Shown here: piece by piece, positions 17,654 through 26,319 of the stretch | Layout of the letters: every line of letters begins with the position of its first letter | Position numbering within the stretch: position 1 is the stretch's first letter | Assembly (NCBI RefSeq): GCF_022414575.1 | Contig: NZ_JADWYQ010000002.1 | Span: 186,001 to 250,000, forward strand | From: Streptomyces sp. MUM 178J | GTDB taxonomy: Bacteria > Actinomycetota > Actinomycetes > Streptomycetales > Streptomycetaceae | DNA: 64,000 nt | Reading direction: 5' to 3' | The notes under the pieces: generated by a model | The model's database searches: none | The model's input: the letters and a program-made list of their open reading frames with translations, nothing else | Told to the model about the DNA's origin: nothing | Position numbers and translations under genes: made by a program

Positions 17654-18895
17654 CTACCCCCCGCGGCGGTCCAGGGTGTCCAGCGCACGGCGGGCGATCG
17701 CATGGGTGCGCATGAGGCCCGCGAGGCTCGTCGCGCCGCGCGTGATGTCCGTGAAAGCGCGCCACGCGGGCCGGAAGCCGGTGATCGCCGCGTGCAGCAG
17801 CCCGGGCCGGCGTTCGAAGGCCGTGAGCATGCGGCGACCCACGCTCATCTCCACGCCGAGCGACGCCTTGACGGCGAAGGCGTAGTTCAGCGCCTGCCGG
17901 CGCGCGTCCACCGCGTCGTGCGCCTCGGCGATCCTCGCCGCCCACTCCCCCGCGAGCCGCCCGGAGCGCAGGGCGAAGGAGATCCCCTCCCGCGTCCACG
18001 GCTCCAGCAGCCCGGCCGCGTCCCCGCACACCAGCACCCGTCCGCGCGACAGCGGCGAGTCATCGCTGCGGCAGCGCGTCAGATGCCCGGAGGAGATCGC
18101 GGGCTCAAATCCCGCAAGGCCCAACCGGGCGATGAAGTCCTCCAGATAGCGCTTGGTCGCCGCTCCCTCGCCACGCGCCGAGATCACCCCGACGGTCAGC
18201 GTCCGCCCCTTGGGGAAGACCCAGCCGTAACTGCCGGGAATCGGGCCCCAGTCGATGAGCACCCGGCCCGCCCAGTCCTCGGCCACCGTCTCCGGAACCG
18301 GGATCTCCGCCTCCAAGCCGAGGTCGACCTGGTCGACCTTGACGCCGATATGGGCCGCTATGCGGCTGGCGCTGCCGTCCGCGCCGACGACCGCCCTGGC
18401 CAGGACCGTCTCGCCGCCCGCGAGGACCACGGCGACCGTGCGCCGGTCCGGCACGGCGGGCCCGTGCTGCTCGACCCGGGCGACGGTGACGCCCGTGCGC
18501 AGCGCCGCGCCCGCCTTCTGCGCCTGCTCAACCAGGCCCGCGTCGAACTCCGGCCGGTCGACCAGGCCGAACAGCATCCGCTTGGAACGGCGCGTACGCG
18601 CCAGCCGGCCGTTCAGCGAAAAGGTGACCGCATGCACCCGGTCGCTCAGCGGCAGTTCGAACCCCGGCGGCAGGCTGTCGCGCGAGGGACCGATGATCCC
18701 GCCGCCGCAAGTCTTGTAGCGGGGCAGCTCCGCCTTCTCCAGCAGCAGCACACGGCGGCCCGCGACGGCCGCCGCATACGCCGCCGAGGCCCCCGCGGGC
18801 CCGCCGCCGACCACGACGACGTCCCACACCTCTCCCGCCGGCTCGCCCGGCTCACCTTCCGCGCCCGCTCCAACGGCCCCGTTCTCGCTGCTCAC
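17654..18895 (-). CDS. Geranylgeranyl reductase-family FAD-dependent oxidoreductase
   Basis: This 413-residue flavoprotein has an N-terminal FAD dinucleotide motif DVVVVGGGPAGASAAYAAA (about 25-43), LPRYKTCGGGI (typical of the geranylgeranyl reductase/BchP group), a mid-domain GADGSASRIAAHIG, and the FAD-phosphate motif RVLVCGDAAGLLEPWTREGISFALRSG. It probably reduces isoprenoid double bonds, for example menaquinone or carotenoid side chains; the substrate is not evident. GTG 18895 was chosen over upstream ATGs because the extra 37 residues look non-native and a GGGAG lies 12-13 nt upstream. It is divergent from the M20 dipeptidase. Confidence 0.87.
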   Translation of the reverse strand: MSSENGAVGAGAEGEPGEPAGEVWDVVVVGGGPAGASAAYAAAVAGRRVLLLEKAELPRYKTCGGGIIGPSRDSLPPGFELPLSDRVHAVTFSLNGRLARTRRSKRMLFGLVDRPEFDAGLVEQAQKAGAALRTGVTVARVEQHGPAVPDRRTVAVVLAGGETVLARAVVGADGSASRIAAHIGVKVDQVDLGLEAEIPVPETVAEDWAGRVLIDWGPIPGSYGWVFPKGRTLTVGVISARGEGAATKRYLEDFIARLGLAGFEPAISSGHLTRCRSDDSPLSRGRVLVCGDAAGLLEPWTREGISFALRSGRLAGEWAARIAEAHDAVDARRQALNYAFAVKASLGVEMSVGRRMLTAFERRPGLLHAAITGFRPAWRAFTDITRGATSLAGLMRTHAIARRALDTLDRRGG

Positions 18896-19044
18896 GATGT
18901 GTTTCTGCTCCCGATCCGACGCATGGCACATGCTGTTGCACGGCATCCTACGGCGCGGTCCGGGGATTTCCGCTGTGGGAGTATCGAAGACGCATTCGCC
19001 GTACACACATCACGGACAACGTCGCACCCACAAGGAGCGTGCCC

Positions 19045-20412
19045 ATGACCGCCCATCCGATCGCCGAGACCGTCGTGTCCCTGATGCCCCGTGCAAAAGC
19101 GGAGCTCACGGAGCTGGTGGCCTTCCAGTCGGTGGCGGACCCCGCCCAGTTCCCCAAGAGCGAATGCGAGGCGGCCGCCGCCTGGGTCGCCGACGCGCTG
19201 CGCGCCGAGGGCTTCGAGGACGTCGCGGTGCTGGACACCCCGGACGGCACCCAGTCCGTCTACGGTTTGCTGCCGGGCCCGGTCGACGCCCCGACCGTGC
19301 TGCTGTACGCGCACTACGACGTGCAGCCGCCGCTCGACGAGTCCGCGTGGACCACTCCGCCGTTCGCGCTGACCGAGCGCCCGGACGGCCGCTGGTACGG
19401 CCGCGGCGCCGCGGACTGCAAGGGCGGCTTCATCATGCATCTGCTCGCGCTGCGCGCTCTCAAGGCGAACGGCGGCGTGCCGGTCAACGTCAAGGTCGTC
19501 GTCGAGGGTTCGGAAGAGCAGGGCACCGGCGGCCTGGAGCGGTACGCGGAGGAGCACCCCGGGCTGCTGGCCGCCGACGCCATCGTCATCGGCGACTGCG
19601 GCAACTTCCGCACCGGCCTGCCGACCGTGACCGCGACGCTGCGTGGAATGACGCTGATGCGGGTGCAGACGGACACGCTCCAAGGCAATCTGCACTCCGG
19701 TCAGTTCGGCGGCGCCGCTCCCGACGCGCTCGCCGCGCTCATCCGCGTACTGGACTCGCTGCGCGCCGAGGACGGCTCGACCACGGTGGACGGTCTTGAC
19801 GCACACATGGAGTGGGGCGGCCTGCAGTATCCGGAGGAGGACTTCCGCAAGGACGCCAAGGTGCTGGACGGCGTGGAGCTGATCGGCTCCGGCACCGTGG
19901 CGGACCGCGTCTGGGCGCGCCCCGCGGTCACCGTGCTGGGCATCGACTGCCCTCCGGTGGTCGGCGCGACGCCTTCGGTGCAGGCGAGCGCCCGGGCTCT
20001 GGTCAGCCTGCGGGTGCCGCCGGGTCAGGACGTCACGGCGGCGGCCGGGCTGCTGGCGGCGCACCTGGAGGCGCACACCCCGTGGGGGGCGAAGGTCTCG
20101 GTGGAGCAGGTGGGGCAGGGACACCCCTTCCAGGCGGACGTCACCAGCCCCGCGTACACCTCGATGGCCGAGGCGATGCGGGTGGCCTACCCGGACCAGG
20201 AGATGCAGAGCGCCGGCATGGGCGGCTCGATCCCACTGTGCAACACGCTGGCCGCGCTGTACCCGCGGGCGGAGATCCTGCTGATCGGGCTGAGCGACCC
20301 GGCCGCGCAGATCCACGCGGTGAACGAGTCCGTCTCCCCCGACGAGTTGGAGCGGCTGTCGGTGGCGGAGGCGCTGTTCCTGCTCAACTACGCGGCCTCC
20401 AAGCAGGGGTAG
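19045..20412 (+). CDS. M20-family dipeptidase/deacylase
   Basis: This 455-residue zinc peptidase has the first ligand motif YAHYDVQPP (His90, Asp92), GRGAADCKGG with the bridging Asp124, and EGSEEQGTGG with Glu157-Glu158. The C-terminal ligand His lies in the last 30 residues (QIHAVNESV). The family hydrolyses dipeptides, cysteinylglycine or acylated amino acids. The HYDVQPP and GxxDxKG signatures point to the DapE/PepV-like dipeptidase branch rather than ArgE. AAGGAG 7 nt before ATG 19045 fixes the start; an in-frame GTG at 19039 is too close. Confidence 0.9.
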   Translation: MTAHPIAETVVSLMPRAKAELTELVAFQSVADPAQFPKSECEAAAAWVADALRAEGFEDVAVLDTPDGTQSVYGLLPGPVDAPTVLLYAHYDVQPPLDESAWTTPPFALTERPDGRWYGRGAADCKGGFIMHLLALRALKANGGVPVNVKVVVEGSEEQGTGGLERYAEEHPGLLAADAIVIGDCGNFRTGLPTVTATLRGMTLMRVQTDTLQGNLHSGQFGGAAPDALAALIRVLDSLRAEDGSTTVDGLDAHMEWGGLQYPEEDFRKDAKVLDGVELIGSGTVADRVWARPAVTVLGIDCPPVVGATPSVQASARALVSLRVPPGQDVTAAAGLLAAHLEAHTPWGAKVSVEQVGQGHPFQADVTSPAYTSMAEAMRVAYPDQEMQSAGMGGSIPLCNTLAALYPRAEILLIGLSDPAAQIHAVNESVSPDELERLSVAEALFLLNYAASKQG

Positions 20413-20508
20413 CGAAGCGGGCGCGGGCCTGGCACGTTCAGCTCTGGGCGGAGATCGCTGTCGGCGTAGTGTCCCGCGGCGTCGCGGCCGACCGCCTACG
20501 GTCACCGT

Positions 20509-21198
20509 ATGGACGTCATCCAGGTGCTGCCCCGACTGCATATGTTCGCCTTCTCCATCGGCCAGGCCTACCTCTGGAACGACGGCGGTGAACTGACGCT
20601 GGTCGACGCGGGCCGGGTGGACTCGGCCCGCTCGATCGAGGAGGCGATACGGTCCGCCGGGCTGTCCCCCGGGAACATACGCCGGATCGTGCTGACCCAC
20701 TGCCACCGCGACCATGTGGGCGCGGCCGGGGAACTGGCGGAGCGTCACGGCGCCCGGGTGCTGGCGCACCGGCTGGACGCGCCGGTGATCCGCGGCGAGG
20801 CGCCGGCGCCGGAGCCCGTGCTGCTCGACTGGGAGATCCCGTACTACGAGCGGGGGCTCACGGTCCCGCCGGCCCCGCCCACACGCGTCGACCGCGAGTT
20901 GGAGGACGGCGACGAGCTGGGTTTTGGCGACGGCGCGGTGGCGCTCCACTCACCCGGCCATACGGACGGCTCGATCGCCGTCCATCTGCCGCGCCACAAC
21001 GTGCTGTTCACCGGCGACAGCGTCGCCGCCGTGGGACAGGTGATGCTGGGCGCGTTCAATGTGGACCGCGCGGCCGCGCTGGTCTCGATGCGGCGGCTGG
21101 CCTCGCTCGCGCCGTCCACGGTCTGCTTCGGGCATGGCGCGCCGCTGACGGAAGGCGCGGCGCAGTCGCTGGTCGCGGCGGCGGACGCGGCACGTTGA
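20509..21198 (+). CDS. Metallo-beta-lactamase-fold hydrolase
   Basis: This 229-residue MBL-fold protein has the metal motif THCHRDHVG (His64, His66, Asp68, His69), then SPGHTDGS with a metal His and GDS, and a late His in CFGHG. The glyoxalase-II-like layout suggests hydrolysis of a thioester or lactone; the substrate is unknown. TACGGT at 20497-20502 lies 6 nt before ATG and there is no ribosome site, so a leaderless start is likely. A small GC hairpin follows at 21201-21218. Confidence 0.88.
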   Translation: MDVIQVLPRLHMFAFSIGQAYLWNDGGELTLVDAGRVDSARSIEEAIRSAGLSPGNIRRIVLTHCHRDHVGAAGELAERHGARVLAHRLDAPVIRGEAPAPEPVLLDWEIPYYERGLTVPPAPPTRVDRELEDGDELGFGDGAVALHSPGHTDGSIAVHLPRHNVLFTGDSVAAVGQVMLGAFNVDRAAALVSMRRLASLAPSTVCFGHGAPLTEGAAQSLVAAADAAR

Positions 21199-21200
21199 GG

Positions 21201-21218
21201 CGGGGCTCCGCCGCCCCG
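21201..21218 (+). terminator. Short GC hairpin after the MBL hydrolase gene
   Basis: CGGGGC (21201-21206) and GCCCCG (21213-21218) pair around a 6-nt loop just past the stop codon at 21198. Confidence 0.5.
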
Positions 21219-21444
21219 TGGCCCGGCCGGGCTCAGCGCGTGGTGTCGATCAGTCCGGACGCGCTGTTCGCCGGGCCGGGGATTCTGCGGTGGCGGTCAG
21301 GACCGCGCGGCCGAGGGTGTGCCCGACCGCGGTGAAGCCGGGGCGGCGAGGGGCGGCGTCGATCGGGAGGCCGATGGCCCCGAAGGCGGCCCGCAGCGTC
21401 GCGCAGAGGCGGTGCGACGCCCCTCCTCCCCAACAGGTCAACCA

Positions 21445-21479
21445 TAACGCCAATAGTCGATTATTTACTTGATCGTTAT
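21445..21479 (+). promoter_or_regulatory. AT-rich operator/promoter of the GntR gene
   Basis: An unusually AT-rich patch (21443-21480) precedes the regulator. It holds an inverted repeat ATAACG...CGTTAT at its two ends and AATAGTCGATTATT between them. It overlaps the expected promoter, consistent with autoregulation. Confidence 0.5.
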
Positions 21480-21489
21480 GCTGAGGCGT

Positions 21490-22182
21490 ATGACTCAGAC
21501 CGCCCACACCTCGCCCTCGCCCTCGCCGGGGAAGCAGATGCTCTCCGAGCAGGTGTACGCACACCTGCGGAACGCGATCATGCGCGGGGACTACGCCCCC
21601 GGCGACGCCCTCAAACCGCAGGACCTCGCCAAGGAACAGGGCGTGAGCCTGGCCGTCGTGCGGGAGGCGCTCGTGCGGGTGGTCGGCGAGGGCCTCGCCG
21701 ACCGGCTGCCCAACCGCGGCTTCGCCGTCCCGGCCTTCTCCGACCGCCGCTGGCAGGAGATCGCGGAGGCCCGCCGGACCGTCGAACCGGTCGTGCTGCG
21801 CATGTCCGTCGAGCGCGGCGACGTCGACTGGGAGGCCCGTGTACGAGCCGCCCACCACCGTCTGGCCCGCACCCCGGCGCATATGCCGGAAGAGGGCGAG
21901 CACTACAGCAGCGCATGGTCCGAGGCCCATCGGCTCTTCCACCGCACCCTGCTGGAGGGGTGCGGCAACCCCGTCCTGCTGGAGACCTTCGACCGGATGT
22001 GGACCGCGAGCGAACTGGCCCGCCGCTGGTCGGCACACCGCAACCCCGACCGCGACGCCGCGGGCGAACACCGCCGCCTGGAGGAGGCGGCACTGGCCCG
22101 CGACGCCGACGCCGCGGCCGAGGTGCTGACCCGTCACCTCACCCTGACGGCCGCCGCGCTGCAGCGGCCTGAGGGGGCCTAA
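21490..22182 (+). CDS. GntR-family (FadR subfamily) transcriptional regulator
   Basis: This 230-residue protein has an N-terminal winged helix MLSEQVYAHLRNAIMRGDYAPGDALKPQDLAKEQGVSLAVVREALVRVVGEGLADRLPNRGFAV (about 17-80) and an all-helical FCD ligand domain with the expected Asp/His metal residues near EAHRLFHRTLLEGCGNPVL and GEHRRLEEAALARD. FCD regulators sense carboxylates such as lactate, gluconate or amino-acid derivatives. No metabolic gene is next to it, so the target is unclear. An in-frame ATG at 21478 is an alternative start. Confidence 0.87.
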   Translation: MTQTAHTSPSPSPGKQMLSEQVYAHLRNAIMRGDYAPGDALKPQDLAKEQGVSLAVVREALVRVVGEGLADRLPNRGFAVPAFSDRRWQEIAEARRTVEPVVLRMSVERGDVDWEARVRAAHHRLARTPAHMPEEGEHYSSAWSEAHRLFHRTLLEGCGNPVLLETFDRMWTASELARRWSAHRNPDRDAAGEHRRLEEAALARDADAAAEVLTRHLTLTAAALQRPEGA

Positions 22183-22203
22183 GCCCCCGTCCGGCGCTTG
22201 AGG

Positions 22204-22345
22204 CACACGCCCAGCCCCGCCGACGCTTGAGACGCACACCCAACCCCACCAGCGCCCGAGGCACACACCCAACCCCACCAGCGCCCGAGGCACACACCCA
22301 ACCCCACCAGCGCTCGAACCCAGCCCCGCCGGCGCTTGAGGCGCG
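22204..22345. repeat. 29-bp tandem repeats
   Basis: A cagcccc/caacccc landmark recurs at 22212, 22241, 22270 and 22299 (period exactly 29) and once more at 22321 after a 7-bp loss. The units contain the gcgcttgagg-type core common in Streptomyces intergenic DNA. The two hairpins at 22352-22394 follow directly. Confidence 0.85.
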
Positions 22346-22351
22346 GGGGTC

Positions 22352-22394
22352 CGGGGCGGAGCCCCGTAAAGCGGGGCCCGGGGCGGAGCCCCGG
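22352..22394 (-). terminator. Double hairpin terminator
   Basis: CGGGGC-gga-GCCCCG (22352-22366) and CCGGGGC-gga-GCCCCGG (22378-22394) lie just beyond the stop of the minus-strand TmrB-Nudix gene at 22399. They can also stop transcripts from the GntR gene. Confidence 0.65.
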
Positions 22395-22398
22395 CAGG

Positions 22399-23439
22399 TC
22401 AGCCCACCGGCACGCCCGCCTCCAGGTTCAGCACCGTCCCCAGCCCGCGCGCCCGCAGCGCCCACCGCAAGCGCTCATAGCGGGCGGGCGGCAGCAGCTT
22501 GGCCGCCTGCCTCTCGTCGGCGAAGCGCCAGCCCCGCAGTTCGGCGCCCGGCAGCCGCACGCGCTGCGCGCCGACGCCGTGCAGCCTCAGCCGCCCGCCG
22601 TCGAAGAGCAGCCGGAGCCCGCCGAACCGCGGCGGCTGGGGCGGCTCCCAGTCGACGACCAGCAGCCGGGGCACCTCGCCGAGTGTGATGCCCAGTTCCT
22701 CGGCGACCTCCCGTATCCCGGCGCGGGCGGGCGCCTCGCCCGGCTCCACGACGCCGCCAGGGAACTCCCAGCCAGGTTTGTACGTGGGGTCGACGAGCAG
22801 CACCCGGTCCTCCTCGTCGAAGAGCAGCACACCCGCGGCGAGGGTCTCGGCCGTCGGCTCCGGGGTCTGCACGATGGCGCAGTCCCCCGCCTCGCCGCTG
22901 TTCAGGGCGTCGGCGATGCGCCGCGCGGTCTCGGCGGGGCCGATCCGCCCGTTGTCCACGACATGGGCGTCCGCGGCGATCCAGCCGAGGGCCTGGCGGT
23001 AGGGCTCGATGTGGTCGTATGCCCACTGCCGTACGCGCTGTTCGGCGTCGGGGACGTCCGGCTCCTCACGGGTGGCGATCCGCTGGCGCAGGATCGTTTC
23101 CTCCGGAGACAGGAGCACATGCCGGACCGGAATCCTGCGGGCGGCGAAGCCGCCGAAGATCTCGTCCCGGTACTCCTGCCTCAGCAGGGTCATGGGGACG
23201 ACGAGCACGCCGCCCAGCTCGGCGAGGAGCCCGGCGGCCGTGTCGACGACGAGCCGCCGCCAGATCGGCAGGTCCTGGAAGTCGTCTGCCTCGGCCAGCC
23301 GCTTGGCCGGCAGCAGACAGCGCATGCCGGCGCCGATCAGCTCCGGGTCGAACAGGGTGCTGCCGGGAACCAGCTCGACCAGTTCACGCGCCGTGCTGGT
23401 CTTGCCCGCCCCGAACGCGCCGTTGATCCAGACGATCAC
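22399..23439 (-). CDS. TmrB-like P-loop kinase fused to a Nudix hydrolase
   Basis: This 346-residue two-domain protein has residues 1-180 resembling the tunicamycin-resistance protein TmrB: MIVWINGAFGAGKTSTA with P-loop GAFGAGKT (7-14), LFDPELIGAGMR, DDFQDLPIWRRLV and VLVVPMTLLRQEY. Residues 195-340 form a Nudix domain with a perfect box, G229 x5 E235 x7 R243-E244-V245 x E247-E248 x G250. TmrB is a membrane-associated ATP-binding protein; Nudix enzymes cleave nucleoside diphosphate derivatives, including UDP-sugars. A combined role in nucleotide-sugar or nucleoside antibiotic handling is inference. GTG start with GAGGGGGAA upstream. Confidence 0.85.
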   Translation of the reverse strand: MIVWINGAFGAGKTSTARELVELVPGSTLFDPELIGAGMRCLLPAKRLAEADDFQDLPIWRRLVVDTAAGLLAELGGVLVVPMTLLRQEYRDEIFGGFAARRIPVRHVLLSPEETILRQRIATREEPDVPDAEQRVRQWAYDHIEPYRQALGWIAADAHVVDNGRIGPAETARRIADALNSGEAGDCAIVQTPEPTAETLAAGVLLFDEEDRVLLVDPTYKPGWEFPGGVVEPGEAPARAGIREVAEELGITLGEVPRLLVVDWEPPQPPRFGGLRLLFDGGRLRLHGVGAQRVRLPGAELRGWRFADERQAAKLLPPARYERLRWALRARGLGTVLNLEAGVPVG

Positions 23440-23580
23440 GGTTCCCCCTCTTCCGTAGCCCTCAGTGGATTGCCCGCAACACCCCGCAGTGAAAACCCGA
23501 CTTCACCCGCGCCCGCCGCGGGCCGGCCGTGACAGCGGCCGCGGCCGGTCGTTGGAGCGGACGAGACAAGGGGGCGCGGG

Positions 23581-23787
23581 ATGCACCGTACGGTGTTGGA
23601 ACAGTTCCCCGCAGGGGACCCGCGCGGCAGCCGGCCCGCCGAGGAGTTCGCCCGGGCACGTCAGGACGAGGGGCTGCCGGCGGAAGTCGTGATGAACCTG
23701 GACGCGGACGCGTTCCTGGTGGTGGTCCCGCGGCGGAGCCCGCAGCCGGGGACCGGGACGCCGGCTCCGCAGGACCGCACCCGATGA
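23581..23787 (+). CDS. Small hypothetical protein
   Basis: This is a 68-residue frame beginning MHRTVLEQFPAGDPRGSRPAEEF, with AAGGGGG about 7 nt before ATG and a coding-like middle, LPAEVVMNLDADAFLVVVPR. The alternating hydrophobic strand near 36-50 looks like a real small fold. I recall similar short Streptomyces proteins but cannot name the family. It lies alone between the TmrB-Nudix and ROK kinase genes and converges on the latter with a 15-bp gap. Confidence 0.55.
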   Translation: MHRTVLEQFPAGDPRGSRPAEEFARARQDEGLPAEVVMNLDADAFLVVVPRRSPQPGTGTPAPQDRTR

Positions 23788-23802
23788 CGGGGCCTGCGCC
23801 GG

Positions 23803-24777
23803 TCAGGCGCGCCCGCCGGCGACGACGGGCGGTGTGACGCAGGTGCGCGTCGCCGCGGCGGTCGCCGCTGCCGCCGCCCCTACCAGTCCCGCGTCCGTGC
23901 CGGTCAGCGCCGGAGCGACGGTCAGGCGCCGGACGAAGGACAGCGCGGCGTAGTCGCGCAGCGCACGCCGCAGGGGGGCGAAGAGCACCTCGCCCGCGCC
24001 CGCCACTCCCCCGCCGATGACCGCGATCTCGATCTCCACGAGGGTGGCCGTCGCCGCGATGCCCGCCGCCAGGGCCTGTGCCGCACGTTCGTAGGAGGCG
24101 ACGGCGACCGGGTCGCCGGCGCGGGCCGCGCGGGCCACCGCGGCGGCCGAGGCGTCGCCGTCGGGACCGGGCCGCCAGCCGTTCTCCAGGGCGCGGCGGG
24201 CGATGTTCGGGCCGCTGGCGATCCGCTCGACGCAGCCGCGTCCGCCGCAGGGGCACGGATCGCCGTCCAGGTCCACGCTGATGTGGCCGATGTGTCCCGC
24301 GTTTCCGGTCGGGCCCGTGTGCAGTCGGCCGCCGAGGACGAGGCCGCCGCCGACGCCGGTCGAGACGACCATGCACAGGGCGTTGCCGAAGCCGCGGGCG
24401 GCGCCCTGCCAGTGCTCCGCCGCGGTCATGGCCACGCCGTCGCCGACGAGTTCCGCCGGCAGCCCGCCCGTCGCCTCCCGTACCCGGGCGACCAGCGGGA
24501 AGTCCCGCCAGCCGGGTACGTTGACGGGGCTGACCGTCCCGGCGGAGGCGTCCACGGGCCCCGCGCTGCCGATGCCGATGGCCGATGCCCGCGCCCACAG
24601 CGGCGATTCGCTCAGCTCGGCCAGGACGGCGGCGACCGCCCCCATCACGGTCTCGCCGTCGTCCTGCGCGGGCGTGGGCCGACGGGCCCGCAGCCGTATG
24701 TTCCCCCCGCCGTCCACCAACGCCCCGGCGATCTTGGTGCCGCCGATGTCGAGCGCGGCGACGAGGTCGGTATGCAT
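23803..24777 (-). CDS. ROK-family sugar kinase (glucokinase/fructokinase-like)
   Basis: This 324-residue single ROK domain has no DNA-binding region. The ATP motif DIGGTKIAGALVD is at the N-terminus, the catalytic Asp lies in LVGDGVAMTAAEHWQGA, and the zinc motif GHIGHISVDLDGDPCPCGGRGCVE has the three Cys and one His. These fit a glucokinase/hexokinase-type enzyme phosphorylating a hexose. It is divergent from a LacI regulator with a LacI-type palindrome between them, which suggests sugar-responsive control of the kinase. ATG 24777 is chosen because the ROK domain begins at once. Confidence 0.88.
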   Translation of the reverse strand: MHTDLVAALDIGGTKIAGALVDGGGNIRLRARRPTPAQDDGETVMGAVAAVLAELSESPLWARASAIGIGSAGPVDASAGTVSPVNVPGWRDFPLVARVREATGGLPAELVGDGVAMTAAEHWQGAARGFGNALCMVVSTGVGGGLVLGGRLHTGPTGNAGHIGHISVDLDGDPCPCGGRGCVERIASGPNIARRALENGWRPGPDGDASAAAVARAARAGDPVAVASYERAAQALAAGIAATATLVEIEIAVIGGGVAGAGEVLFAPLRRALRDYAALSFVRRLTVAPALTGTDAGLVGAAAAATAAATRTCVTPPVVAGGRA

Positions 24778-24839
24778 CGGTGCGGTGTCCCCCGGTGAGC
24801 TGTCGGACCTGCGGATTCGGGAACAGTCTCCACTGCCCT

Positions 24840-24851
24840 GACAACGTTGTC
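24840..24851. promoter_or_regulatory. LacI-type operator
   Basis: GACAACGTTGTC is a perfect 12-bp palindrome with the central CG typical of LacI-family operators. It lies 62 bp before the ROK kinase start and 112-142 bp before the divergent LacI gene start. Confidence 0.75.
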
Positions 24852-24992
24852 CAGGCCCTATGCTCGACGCCGCAGCCTTGCACACCAGATCCAACACCCA
24901 CGGGCAGGCGTCGGACAACCACCCGGAGTCACCGGCTTGTTCGGCGTCCCGCCCGCCGCCGTATGCCGCGTATCGAGACAGGACAGCACACT

Positions 24993-26060
24993 GTGGCCAA
25001 AACCGACCGTGTTCCGTCGTCGCCGGGCCGTCGCCCCGGGGCTCCCGAGCACCGCTACGGCAATCGGCCGACCATGAAGGACGTCGCGGCCAGGGCGGGC
25101 GTCGGCCTCAAGACCGTCTCCCGGGTCGTCAACGGCGAGCCGGGCGTCACCCCGGACACCGAGCGCCGGGTGCAGGAGGCGATCGAGTTCCTGGGGTTCC
25201 GCCGCAACGACAGCGCCCGGGTGCTGCGCAAGGGCCGCACCGCCTCCGTCGGGCTGGTCCTGGAAGATCTCGCCGACCCGTTCTACGGCCCGCTCAGCCG
25301 TGCCGTCGAGGAGGTGGCACGCGCCCACGGCGCCCTGCTCATCAACGGCTCGAGCGCCGAGGACCCCGATCGCGAGCAGGAGCTGGCGCTCGCGCTGTGC
25401 GCCCGCCGCGTGGACGGGCTCATCGTGATCCCCGCCGGATACGACCACCGCTATCTGGAGCCCGAGATCAGAGCGGGAGTGGCCACCGTCTTCGTGGACC
25501 GGCCCGCCGGGCGGATCGACGCGGACACGGTGCTCTCCGACAACTTCGGCGGCGCCCGCGAGGGCGTGGCGCACCTGATCGCGCACGGGCACCGGCGGAT
25601 CGGCTTCGTCGGCGACCATCCGCGCATCCACACCGCGGTGGAGCGGCTGCGCGGCTATCGCGCGGCGCTGGAGGACGCCGGACTGGACGTCGACGAGCGC
25701 TGGGTGGCCCTCGGCTCGACCTCGCCGGACCGGGTGCGGTCGGCCGTCGAGACGATGCTGGACGCCCCCGAGCCGGTCACCGCCGTCTTCGCGGGCAACA
25801 ACCGGGTGACGGTCACGGCGGTGCGCGTCCTGGCCGAACGCGACCGCCGCACCGCGCTCGTGGGGTTCGACGACATCGAACTCGCCGATCTGCTCGGCAT
25901 CACCGTCATCGCCCAGGACTCAGCGGCCCTGGGGCGCACCGCCGCGGAACGGCTGTTCCGCCGGCTGGACGGCGTCAACGAGGAGCCTGAGAGCGCCACG
26001 CTCAAGACGACGCTGATACCCCGCGGTTCGGGCGAGCTGCCCCCGGCGGCGAACATCTGA
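24993..26060 (+). CDS. LacI-family transcriptional regulator
   Basis: This 355-residue protein has the LacI headpiece TMKDVAARAGVGLKTVSRVVNGEPGVTPDTERRVQEAIEFLGFRRN (about 27-72) and a periplasmic-binding-protein-like sensor (VGLVLEDLADPFYGPLSRAVEEVARAHG...). The family represses sugar genes and is released by the sugar. The divergent ROK kinase and the intervening operator make autoregulation plus control of the kinase likely. GTG 24993 has GGACAG upstream; an in-frame ATG at 24963 is an alternative. The effector sugar is unknown. Confidence 0.88.
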   Translation: MAKTDRVPSSPGRRPGAPEHRYGNRPTMKDVAARAGVGLKTVSRVVNGEPGVTPDTERRVQEAIEFLGFRRNDSARVLRKGRTASVGLVLEDLADPFYGPLSRAVEEVARAHGALLINGSSAEDPDREQELALALCARRVDGLIVIPAGYDHRYLEPEIRAGVATVFVDRPAGRIDADTVLSDNFGGAREGVAHLIAHGHRRIGFVGDHPRIHTAVERLRGYRAALEDAGLDVDERWVALGSTSPDRVRSAVETMLDAPEPVTAVFAGNNRVTVTAVRVLAERDRRTALVGFDDIELADLLGITVIAQDSAALGRTAAERLFRRLDGVNEEPESATLKTTLIPRGSGELPPAANI

Positions 26061-26130
26061 CGGAACCCGCCGAAGGGACGCCGCGGTCACCGAAGGGACG
26101 ACGCGGCCCGGCCTCGCAGGACAGCCCCCC

Positions 26131-26153
26131 TCACCTCATGGGCGAGTGAGCCG
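26131..26153. repeat. 23-bp dispersed repeat, copy 1
   Basis: The sequence around catgggcgagtgagccg matches 27736-27758 at 22 of 23 positions. The two copies flank the DUF6986 gene in the same orientation. Confidence 0.8.
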
Positions 26154-26278
26154 AGAGGTTGCGCGGGCGCCGAAGGGTGCGGGCGCCTCCCAGCGGCGGC
26201 CGGGGGAACGCGCAGGCCCCCAGGCACAAGGGCCGAGCATGGCCGACCGTCGACGGACGCTGAAGCAACCGCGTGGAG

Positions 26279-26299
26279 CCCCCGGACGGTGTCCGGGGG
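26279..26299. terminator. Hairpin between convergent genes
   Basis: CCCCCGGAC-ggt-GTCCGGGGG has perfect 9-bp arms. It lies between the LacI gene (ends 26060) and the DUF6986 gene (ends 26320). The rest of 26061-26319 has no convincing gene. Confidence 0.75.
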
Positions 26300-26319
26300 G
26301 AGAGCCGAGCCACAAGGGG

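Noticed and set aside
18892..20949. A 685-residue minus-strand frame over the M20 peptidase and MBL hydrolase genes
   Set aside because: Composition rich in His/Arg/Gln, antisense to two genes with clear catalytic motifs.
22204..22345. 29-bp repeats considered as a CRISPR array
   Set aside because: Head-to-tail repeats without spacers.
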